Below are positions 10,310 to 17,369 of a stretch of DNA of 20,228 bases, piece after piece. The stretch is taken from the NCBI GenBank assembly GCA_002633005.1, contig NMRA01000236.1:411482-431709 (forward strand), given 5' to 3'. The notes under the pieces are model-generated. The model searched no databases and was not told where the DNA came from. It saw only the letters and a list, made by a program, of their open reading frames with translations. The stretch comes from Phoronis australis (lineage: Eukaryota > Phoronida > Phoronidae). Numbering within the stretch: position 1 is the stretch's first letter; every line of letters starts with the position of its first letter. The position numbers and the translations under genes are program-made.

Positions 10310-11051
10310 GGGGTACCTACACTACATTTCAATGACTGGTCAGGTTTATAAAAAAAATACTTAGAATCTACTGAGAGTTAGTTCACTTATCAAATCTATT
10401 TAAAGAGAACAAACAAAAAGTACAGCATAAATGTGTATATCTGTCTGTCATTCTTTGAAAACAGGCACATGTTAAAATATAGGGGTACGTACACTACACA
10501 AATGCTAAAATTTCACTCAAAACAAATGCATTTGTAATTAACACCCTTTTAAGCTAGCATTTTTAATGTAGGAAACTGTGTGTGACAAATGTTGCATACT
10601 TACCGTGTAATATTTTTGTTTCGTGGTATTTGTTCACATGGGGGTACGTACACTACACAGGGGTACGTACACTACATTTCAATGACTTGTCAGGTATGTA
10701 ACTAAAGACTAAGAATCTACTAAGAGTTAGTTGATTTACTAAATCAATCCAAAGAGAAAAGAATCTACTGAGAGTTAGTTGATTTACTAAATCAATCCAA
10801 AGAGAAAAAATAAAAAGCACAGCATTCATGGGCATATTTTTCATACTTTGAAGATAGGCACAAATTAAAATATGGGGGTACGTACACTACACACATACTA
10901 TTTCGTTCAAAACAAATGTATTTGCAATAAACATCCTTTTAACCTAACATTTTTAAGGAAGGAAACTGTCTATGACCAATGTTGCTCACTTACCAAGTAA
11001 TATTTTAGTTTCATGGCATTTGTAAACATGGGTATACGTACACTACAAAAG
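10310..11051 (+). repeat. Tandem duplication of a 350-390-bp unit
   Basis: Unit A (10310-10659, 350 bp) and unit B (10660-11051, 392 bp) share alignable blocks such as ATTTCAATGACT, GAATCTACT and AGGAAACTGT in the same order. Most of the extra length in unit B is a further 48-bp internal tandem duplication. Divergence between units shows the duplication is not very recent, unlike the near-perfect ABHD exon blocks downstream. Confidence 0.8.
10711..10806 (+). repeat. 48-bp tandem duplication within unit B
   Basis: Two copies (10711-10758 and 10759-10806) differ by one base (CTACTAAGAG versus CTACTGAGAG). Unit A has a single, more diverged equivalent near 10360, so this event came after the larger duplication. 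Confidence 0.85.
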
Positions 11052-11220
11052 AGGGTACGTACACTACATCACTGTTTCTGCATCACGTGGTAACATAATG
11101 TTGTATGGCCATTTATTTTTCTTTGGTGATAATCAGCACCATGTTGTTATTTAAAAGGCAATAATCTCATTCGCAATGACCATTTGTGTTATTGAATTCC
11201 ACAGGGGGTACGTACACTAC

Positions 11221-11955
11221 ATTTCGTTAGCCTTTGCGGCCCATTTTCACCATTTCATAGCAGAACCCAGTCAATATCCAAACTTTTGGTTTGTTTAGAT
11301 ATTGAATAATTTGCTGTGCTGCATAGGCTAACATATTCCACAGTTCTTTTTATTACAGAGTGTGAACTTTAGTTTTTAACCCTCTTTACAGTAGTGAGGG
11401 TTAGAAACGCAGAATTCACAAATTTCGCCTGTTTTATGATGAACCCTACCATTTCTCAATGATTAAACACAACTTCGTCTAAGTTATTCCCAGTCATATC
11501 AAAACAATTATTGTAATTTTTAAAATGGCCACTCGTAACCCTAAAAATGCATGAAATTTATACATGCATAGGCCTAAATTTATCAAACATTGTCCGATTT
11601 TAACGATTCTTTTTTAATTTGCACAACTAAATAACTCTTTGCATATGAGATTCAGTTGGCATTTGGTAAGCGACCAAAAATTTATTTTAGACCGTAACAC
11701 AGTCAACTCTCGAATATGGACCTTGATTGTGATTAATTTAGCCGATAACAGCAACACTACTAGGTCGAGCAGACAACCGCAGACAAAACTCCGGCGGCTA
11801 GTTTCGGGGTCGCAAGCTTTAATTAAACAATACACTGTTTATGTGCAAAAGTTGGAACTCTAGACACTTCTATTATTCACATTAGTTTGCCATCTTTTAT
11901 CCACAACAAAGTAAAATTCAGATATCTGCCAATAAGAGCGTGTGGGTTTGAGACT
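11221..11955. other. Non-coding stretch upstream of the ABHD4/5-like gene
   Basis: AT-rich sequence with no recognised gene or repeat. Overlapping 73-74 codon open frames on opposite strands near 11614-11863 mirror each other and look like chance. Confidence 0.5.
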
Positions 11956-12002
11956 AGAATGCAGCTCGCTGGTTCTCTGCGTGCGAGCGAGCTAGCTACC
12001 AC

Positions 12003-12010
12003 CTCCTGAC
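12003..12010. repeat. Left target-site duplication of the MITE
   Basis: CTCCTGAC abuts the first base of the left inverted repeat and recurs exactly after the right one. Confidence 0.8.
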
Positions 12011-12035
12011 CACAGGCGCTTGGGTTTATCGCAAA

Positions 12036-12043
12036 TGACGTCA
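12036..12043. promoter_or_regulatory. CRE palindrome (TGACGTCA), MITE left arm
   Basis: A perfect cAMP-response element, the binding site of CREB/ATF bZIP factors, about 300 bp upstream of the ABHD4/5-like ATG. It is a sequence match only; occupancy is inferred. Confidence 0.45.
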
Positions 12044-12114
12044 CTCAATAATATATATAAGAAAACATATGTTTAAGAGTCCAACCTTTATGTTTTCTTA
12101 TATATATTATTGAG

Positions 12115-12122
12115 TGACGTCA
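12115..12122. promoter_or_regulatory. CRE palindrome (TGACGTCA), MITE right arm
   Basis: A second perfect CRE, the mirror copy of the one in the left arm, about 220 bp upstream of the start codon. CREs often act within a few hundred bp of a transcription start, so the position suits a promoter role, but no experiment is implied. Confidence 0.45.
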
Positions 12123-12147
12123 TTTGCGATAAACCCAAGCGCCTGTG

Positions 12148-12155
12148 CTCCTGAC
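12148..12155. repeat. Right target-site duplication of the MITE
   Basis: CTCCTGAC begins at the first base after the right inverted repeat and is identical to the left copy. Confidence 0.8.
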
Positions 12156-12342
12156 ACGCAGGGAACCAGCGGGAGAATGCAGCGCAACAGCGCCACGTTT
12201 TGAGAATTCCGTTTGAAGAGGGCGCTGTATGAGGTTTCGTAAACAATATTTTGCTGGATGACTTTGCAAAATGTGTCTTCTGACTAATAATTTCACAAGT
12301 TTCTAGAAAGCTGCTATATTCCTTTACTCCATATGCACGATC

Positions 12343-12401
12343 ATGACAGAGATAGGACAAGCAGAAGACGGGCCTCTCGATTTTACAAACGACCAGAGCA
12401 G
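12343..12401 (+). CDS. ABHD4/5-like hydrolase, exon 1 (N-terminus)
   Basis: This encodes 19 full codons from ATG (MTEIGQAEDGPLDFTNDQS) plus two bases, and ends at AG|GTTAGT. An in-frame TAG at 12304-12306 bounds the frame, so this ATG is the first available. The phase-2 end joins exactly to exon 2, completing an Arg codon. The acidic, unconserved leader matches the short variable N-terminus of ABHD4/ABHD5 proteins. The assignment rests on frame compatibility, the start/stop context and position, since the residues themselves are not conserved. A different or additional 5' exon cannot be excluded. Confidence 0.6.
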
Positions 12402-12487
12402 GTTAGTACGGTATGTTATTTTTCTCCTCACCGTCGTACAGCTATAAAACTGTTCAACTCTCAACCTCAGGCTCTAGCGTAGGCCTA

Positions 12488-12512
12488 GGGCCGGGGTAGG
12501 GCTAGGGCTGGG
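12488..12512 (+). promoter_or_regulatory. Putative G-quadruplex tract
   Basis: Five runs of three or four G separated by 2-3 nt lie within 25 bases, about 86 bp after the exon 1 splice donor on the coding strand. Such spacing meets the usual G-quadruplex rule (four or more G3 runs with loops of 1-7). G-rich tracts just inside first introns can affect transcription or splicing; here that is inference. Confidence 0.5.
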
Positions 12513-12625
12513 CAGTTCCATCGCCGTGTTCTGCGCAGGCAGCTTACTCATACCCTTGAATTGGGTTCAGACCACTCTGCACTCATCGGTAGCACACAGC
12601 TGGGTGCTCAGTTTTCATGTAAGTT

Positions 12626-13485
12626 TAGGCAATGACCATCGCCTATGTCTCGCACCGACTAAACCATCAAAGTCACGTTGTTATAAATACCTTTTGCGCA
12701 TAGAGGAACACCTTAGGAGGTTGTCGATGTGTTTAGTCCTTCCAACTTGAACAAATACTCCCGTTATGAAACTTTTTCTTCGAGCAGTCCCTATTTCAGT
12801 TCCCAAAATCGTGAAAACAAAATTTTCATTTTTTTTTAACCAGGCCGAAGGTCAGAAGTTGCGGTCCTACCGGCGAACTTTGAAAGCTGAAGTTCCCGCC
12901 TTTTGCGTACGTGCTGCCGGGAACCAGCCGTGCATTTGCCGTGTTGTTAAACATTAAAATGTCAAATATGTGCACAAAGACTATTAAATTTCATATCAAC
13001 AGCATTTATTTTTATCAAATACAAACAATAATTCATTGAAATACAAACAGTTTCAAGTAACGCCAATTAAAGACAAGTATAAGTGGTGGCATTTTGGAAA
13101 CGAACATTTGGCTGACAAGACCGCAATGGCTCACCTTTGGCCTATTTAAAGATTGAGGTCATGAAGTCACATCACCTAGCGAGCGTGGTAAAAATTGGAG
13201 CGTGCGCAGTACAAAAATTTTGATTTCACGATTTTGGGAACTGAAATAGGGACTGCTCGAAGAAAAAGTTTCATAACTGGAGTATTTGTTCGAGTTGGAA
13301 GGACTTAAACACATCGGCAACCTCCTAAGGTGTTCCTCTATGCGCAAAAGGTATTTATAACAACGTGACTTTGATGGTTTAGTCGGTGCCAGGCATAATT
13401 TGCCGAAAAGCTTCCGGCGTACAGAGCGCCTATAGGGTCTGCATCGCCTCTGGTGCAGGCCAACAGAGGGGATGGTCATTGCCTA
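12626..13485. repeat. Large inverted duplication in intron 1
   Basis: The left arm core (12652-12826) and right arm core (13214-13389) are inverted copies about 97% identical (about five differences in 167 bp compared by eye). A further 15-bp match, TAGGCAATGACCATC, lies outside the core at 12626-12640 and, inverted, at 13471-13485. The right arm has about 80 bp between its core and outer match that the left arm lacks. The spacer is about 390 bp. Open frames over the arms read similar peptides only because the DNA is duplicated. It may be a foldback element or a local inverted duplication; no target duplication was identified. Confidence 0.85.
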
Positions 13486-13710
13486 GTGTAAGTTGTGTTT
13501 TGTGTCAGCTACGGTCTCACTGTACCACTAGTACACTACCTGGTCTTGAAACGAACCGGAATTATTGAATAGTCAAATACACGCCCATGAGTCCCTGATG
13601 GCCTGATACATCCCCTTAATTTGCTATTAACCATTAACTTGACTAGCCTCAACATCACACGCAGCCAGTGTCATCAACCAATTCAGTAAATGATGTTAAG
13701 ACTTCAAATT

Positions 13711-13731
13711 GATGATGATGATGATGATGAT
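13711..13731 (+). repeat. (GAT)7 microsatellite
   Basis: Seven uninterrupted GAT trinucleotides in intron 1, likely length-polymorphic. Confidence 0.9.
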
Positions 13732-14904
13732 ATACATGTACAGGTAGGTAGAAATAAGCTGCAATTGTCTGAAGTGGGCCAGTGTAGCTGACACACCTGG
13801 GATCACAGTTTAGAATGAATACTAGTAATGGGTCCAGTCATTTATGTCATCTCTTGATCACTAAATAAACCTATTTTAGCTCTGCTAGTATTTGGTATTG
13901 TAGCCACAGAGCTAATTGTATATTGATAACTGTGTTATTTCACTCGTATTTGAAACCAGGCTGTCTCCTGCCTGCATCAGGTTTAACCAGTCTCTAACTT
14001 TTTTGAAATTCCCTGTAAAGGCCTGTAAAAAGACAAGACAAAATCACTGTTTGTTACTATTTCATAGCTCTCAAAAGCTTATCTAGTCAGGGCATCTGGT
14101 CAGCTTGTGTCTCCACGATGACCTAAGGCCATGAGTGTACTAGACTCATGATGCAGGTCATTGAGTACACGGGTCACTGAGTGCGCATGTCTGAGTGCAT
14201 GCTCTAGCTCACATACTGGGAAGTCATCTACTTTACGCACATTCCTCTGTTGATATGAGTGGCCACTGAATGAGAGAATGATGTAATTGCAACCTGAAGA
14301 AATTATAAAAATTCTTAAATTCGGGACAAAAATAATATTGCTAAAATTGGCATATTTCTATTTTCAGAGGTTTACCACATTGTTGCAAGTGCTCAATACT
14401 TTACCAAATGTTGGTTGGTAATAGTTAACCTTACAAACCATTATAAAAGCAAAGTCAATTTTCCTGAATTGTTACTTTCATTGAGAAACTTAACAAAATA
14501 AAATTTCACATGTCTGCCTTATTGAGTCCCAAACATAAGAATGTTTACTATAGTTTTGCTTGGTGGTAGACACTATCTGAGTAGTTCTAAATCTCTACTG
14601 ACCTGTGTTTTACATTTCTAGGTGCTCACCTGAGGGGAAAGGTGCCTGTTCCTTTTGGGAACTAGGGAATTTTAAGTTGAGGTTGAAATTCTCCCCCTCC
14701 CCGCTACTGTAATTCCCCTGGTCGCCATGTTTTGCATAAGTGGTGCTAACTTTGAAGGTTTTTTTTTTAGTCGTAGGAGGGAATTATTGGGCCTTACTAG
14801 GGATATTTATGTGATGTTTTTATTTATTGTTTATAGGGGAACGGTGTCGACATTCATCCCCAAAGTCAAGGTATTGAGGGCTTTGATTTCTTATTGTGTT
14901 TCAG

Positions 14905-14990
14905 GAGTTTCTTGAACCCATACAGATGGCTTAAATGGAGACCTACATCTGTACAGTTACTGGCTGAGGCAGAAAAGAAAATTTTGCAAA
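14905..14990 (+). CDS. ABHD4/5-like hydrolase, exon 2 (copy A)
   Basis: Between TTTCAG and GTGAGT, 86 bases complete an Arg codon from exon 1, encode 28 residues and leave one base (phase 1). The peptide begins SFLNPYRWLKWRPTS and ends in a helical AEAEKKILQ, matching the conserved N-terminal segment of ABHD4 and ABHD5 (aromatic cluster, then W-x-P-T-S, then a helix with A/V-E). In mammalian ABHD5 the Trp-rich segment anchors the protein to lipid droplets; here Phe22, Tyr26, Trp28 and Trp31 could do the same (inference). The exon is repeated at 16523-16608. Confidence 0.85.
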
Positions 14991-15230
14991 GTGAGTTACT
15001 CACAGAATGATGAGTGGATCTTTGTAACAGTTCTTCAGTGGTGAAAATTCAAAATTGTACTGGACATGGGAGTTAGTTCTTTTTTACTACGGTAGTTACT
15101 CATGTTCGAGTCATGTAGACTTTTGTTTGGAGTATAATTTTTTCAATAAAATTTGATGCTGATATTCAGTGGTGTCAATAGTAATACTTCATTTCAAGCA
15201 TTTTTGTAATGCTGACTCATTTCCTTGTAG

Positions 15231-15755
15231 GAATCAACAGTAAAGTTACAAGTCGTTTCGTTAGTGTACACGATGGCGCTCATTATCTTCGAACGATTAC
15301 TATTAATGAGAAAAAGACCCAAAGCGTACCCGTGGTTATGTTACACGGGATGGGATCAGGCCTAGCCCTGTGGGCCCTGAACCTGGATCATCTTGCAAGA
15401 GACCGCACGGTGCATGCTATCGACCTGCTTGGATTTGGTCGCAGCTCGAGACCATCATTTAGCCGAGATGCTGCTACCGCAGAGGATCAGTTCATGACTT
15501 CCATCGAGGACTGGAGGCAAAAAATGAACTTGGACGACTTTGTATTAATGGGCCACAGCTTTGGAGGGTACTTGGCTGCTGCCTATGCCATGCGCCACCC
15601 GGAGTACGTCCGCCATCTTGTACTGGTGGATCCCTGGGGATTTGCAGAGAAGAAAACTAACCATGACTCCCCAATCCCGACATGGATTAAAGTTTTGGGC
15701 ACTATGCTTCATCCATTTAATCCGTTTGCTTTTCTCAGGATAGCAGGACCCTGGG
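15231..15755 (+). CDS. ABHD4/5-like hydrolase, exon 3 (copy A), catalytic core
   Basis: This encodes about 174 residues (about 50-223) of an alpha/beta hydrolase related to ABHD4 (a serine hydrolase acting on N-acyl phosphatidylethanolamines) and ABHD5/CGI-58 (the lipase co-activator). Landmarks: LHGMGSG oxyanion loop (about 86-92), DLLGFGRSSRPSF, the nucleophile elbow GHSFGG with Ser at about residue 158 (codon 15557-15559), LVDPWGF, and FNPFAFLRIAGPWG. The Ser is the key point: vertebrate ABHD5 has Asn there and is inactive as a hydrolase, so this protein looks enzymatically competent. It is bounded by TTGTAG and GTAAGC and ends in phase 1, matching exon 4. Read-through past the donor gives only KLVSDNV and a stop. 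The catalytic Asp and His lie beyond the window. Confidence 0.93.
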
Positions 15756-15828
15756 GTAAGCTGGTATCTGACAATGTTTGAAAACGTTGATTTAAATGTT
15801 ATCCATTGATTTGAATAATTCATCGTTA

Positions 15829-15829
15829 N
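15829..15829. other. Assembly join (single N) between duplicated blocks
   Basis: A lone N sits exactly at the boundary of the two near-identical blocks, indicating that the tandem arrangement was produced or guessed by the assembler. Confidence 0.8.
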
Positions 15830-16522
15830 GCACTGGGAAGTCATCTACTTTACGCACATTCCTCTGTTGATATGAGTGGCCACTGAATGAGAGAATGATG
15901 TAATTGCAACCTGAAGAAATTATAAAAATTCTTAAGTTCGGAACAAAAATAATATTGCTAAAATTGGCATATTTCTATTTTCAGAGGTTTACCACATTGT
16001 TGCAAGTGCTCAATATTTTACCAAATGTTGGTTGGTAATAGCTACACCTTACAAATCATTATAAAAGCAAAGTAAATTTTCCTGAATTGTTACTTTCATT
16101 GAGAAACTTAACAAAATAAAATTTCACATGTCTGCCATATTGAGTCCCAAACATAAGAATGTTTACTATAGTTTTTCTTGGTGGTAGACACTATCTGAAT
16201 AGTTCTAAATCCCTACTGACCTGTGTTTTACATTTCTTGGTGCTCACCTGAGGGGAAAGGTGCCTGTTCCTTTTGGGAACTAGGGAATTTTAAGTTGAGG
16301 TTGAAATTCTCCCCCTCCCCACTACTGTAATTCCCCTGGTCGCCATGTTTTGCATAAGTGATGCTAAGTTTGAAGGGATTTTTTTTAGTCGTAGGAGGGA
16401 ATTATGGGGCTTTATTAGGGATATTTATGTGATGTTTTTATTTATTGTTTATAGGGGAACGGTGTCGACATTCATCCCCAAAGTCAAGGTATCGAGGGCT
16501 TTGATTTCTTATTGTGTTTCAG

Positions 16523-16608
16523 GAGTTTCTTGAACCCATACAGATGGCTTAAATGGAGACCTACATCTGTACAGTTACTGGCTGAGGCAGAAAAGAAAAT
16601 TTTGCAAA
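16523..16608 (+). CDS. ABHD4/5-like hydrolase, exon 2' (copy B)
   Basis: The coding bases look identical to 14905-14990, with the same CAG acceptor and GTGAGT donor and the same phases. Splicing it after exon 3 of copy A would shift the frame (exon 3 ends in phase 1; this exon needs phase 2), so it cannot be an extra exon of the same mRNA. It is either the other allele placed in tandem or a mutually exclusive alternative. Confidence 0.75.
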
Positions 16609-16844
16609 GTGAGTTACTCACAGAATGATGAGTGGATCTCTGTAACAGTTCTTCAGTGGTGAAAATTCAAAATTGTACTGGACATGGGAGTTCTTTTTTA
16701 CTATGGTAGTTACTCATGTTCGAGTCATGTAGACTGTTGTTTGGAGTATAATTTTTTCAATAAAATTTGATGCTGATATTTAGTGGTGTCAATAAAAATA
16801 CTTCATTTCAAGCATTTTTGTAATACTGACTCATTTCCTTGTAG

Positions 16845-17369
16845 GAATCAACTGTAAAGTTACAAGTCGTTTCGTTAGTGTACACGATGGGGCTCATTAT
16901 CTTCGAACGATTACTGTTAATGAGAAAAAGACCCAAAGCGTCCCCGTGGTCATGTTACACGGGATGGGATCAGGCCTAGCCCTGTGGGCCCTGAACCTGG
17001 ATCATCTTGCAAGAAACCGCACGGTGCATGCTATCGACCTGCTTGGATTTGGTCGCAGCTCGAGACCATCATTTAGCCGAGATGCTGCTACCGCAGAGGA
17101 TCAGTTCATGACTTCCATCGAGGACTGGAGGCAAAAAATGAACTTGGACGACTTTGTATTAATGGGCCACAGCTTTGGAGGGTACTTGGCTGCTGCCTAT
17201 GCCATGCGCCACCCGGAGTACGTCCGCCATCTTGTACTGGTGGATCCCTGGGGATTTGCAGAGAAGAAAACTAACCATGACTCCCCAATCCCGACATGGA
17301 TTAAAGTTTTGGGCACTATGCTTCATCCATTTAATCCGTTTGCTTTTCTCAGGATAGCAGGACCCTGGG
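16845..17369 (+). CDS. ABHD4/5-like hydrolase, exon 3' (copy B)
   Basis: This 525-base copy of exon 3 differs from 15231-15755 at about six positions, all in the first roughly 170 bases. They give three residue changes (Ser to Cys near the start, Ile to Val in TITINEK, Asp to Asn in LARDRT) and three silent changes. The GHSFGG motif (Ser codon 17171-17173) and all core motifs are kept. It starts after GTAG and ends before GTAAGC, in phase to join exon 4 at 19169. Both copies are therefore intact coding sequence and neither looks like a decayed pseudogene. Confidence 0.88.

Larger units (their letters stand above)
9951..11220 (+). repeat. Array of ten GGGGTACGTACACTAC motifs with larger tandem units
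   Basis: The 16-mer or a near match starts at about 9951, 10291 (variant), 10310 (one mismatch), 10482, 10641, 10660, 10875, 11030 (variant), 11052 (first base A) and 11205, always on the plus strand. The middle copies follow a pair-then-single pattern, with pairs 19-22 bp apart. Two larger tandem units, 10310-10659 and 10660-11051, carry the motifs at matching places; by eye their spacers agree at roughly 80%. The outer copies at 9951 and 11205 sit in spacer that I cannot align to the units. The motif contains the palindrome GTACGTAC. No coding role is seen. Confidence 0.9.
12011..12147. mobile_element. MITE with perfect 59-bp terminal inverted repeats
   Basis: The left arm (12011-12069) and right arm (12089-12147) are exact reverse complements over 59 bp with a 19-nt loop, so nearly the whole element is a hairpin. 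It is flanked immediately by the 8-bp direct repeat CTCCTGAC (12003-12010 and 12148-12155), a target-site duplication. Eight-bp duplications occur in the hAT and P superfamilies, among others; the termini CACAGGCG...CGCCTGTG do not settle which. There is no coding capacity, so mobilisation would need a transposase from elsewhere. Perfect arms suggest recent insertion. Each arm carries a CRE palindrome and an ATATATATAA tract, about 200-300 bp upstream of the ABHD4/5-like start codon. Confidence 0.85.
11966..12173. repeat. Outer imperfect inverted repeat around the MITE
   Basis: Outside the 137-bp MITE, CGCTGGTTCTCTGCGTG (from about 11967) is matched on the right by the inverted CACGCAGGGAACCAGCG (to about 12171), one mismatch in 17. 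The 10-mer AGAATGCAGC occurs as a direct repeat just outside on both sides (11956-11965 and 12174-12183). With the MITE and one target copy removed, a hairpin-like element of about 63 bp remains, consistent with an older small foldback into which the MITE inserted. Confidence 0.45.
12402..14904 (+). other. Intron 1 of the ABHD4/5-like gene
   Basis: It starts GTTAGT and ends TTTCAG. It contains a G-rich tract (12488-12512), a large inverted duplication (12626-13485), a (GAT)7 microsatellite and the left part of the 1.6-kb duplicated block. The stretch from 13486 to 14214 shows nothing beyond the microsatellite and a 7-bp hairpin near 14130-14150. Confidence 0.55.
14215..15828 (+). repeat. 1.6-kb duplicated block, copy A (exons 2 and 3)
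   Basis: It is near-identical to 15832-17442, differing by scattered substitutions and small indels (for example a 4-bp indel near 15070, and six substitutions in exon 3). It includes exon 2, intron 2, exon 3 and flanking intron. Copy A ends at the base before the single N at 15829. Confidence 0.95.

Noticed and set aside
10653-10844. Antisense 63-codon ORF with a repeated FFSLWIDLVNQLTLSR-type peptide
   Set aside because: The repeat is the 48-bp DNA duplication read in an open frame; there is no evidence of coding.
9951-11220. CRISPR-like reading of the regularly repeated 16-mer
   Set aside because: The repeat is too short, the spacing is irregular (19 to about 340 bp), the spacers are themselves duplicated, and the context is an animal genome.
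12526-13479. Similar peptides encoded at 12526-12750 (+) and 13159-13479 (-), which could look like a gene pair
   Set aside because: The similarity is explained by the inverted DNA duplication; there is no start, splice or domain support.
14837-14870. Possible 34-bp micro-exon (TATAG acceptor, GTATTG donor) in intron 1, also present in copy B
   Set aside because: It is open when joined to exon 1, but its length (34) breaks the frame into exon 2, whereas direct joining of exons 1 and 2 is in phase.
14727-14915. 62-codon open frame, repeated at 16345-16533
   Set aside because: Its apparent conservation comes only from the DNA duplication; it is mostly intron, and its end overlaps exon 2 in the wrong frame.
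15545-15844. Antisense open frames over exon 3 (also 17159-17449)
   Set aside because: They are shadows of the coding strand, with no family match.
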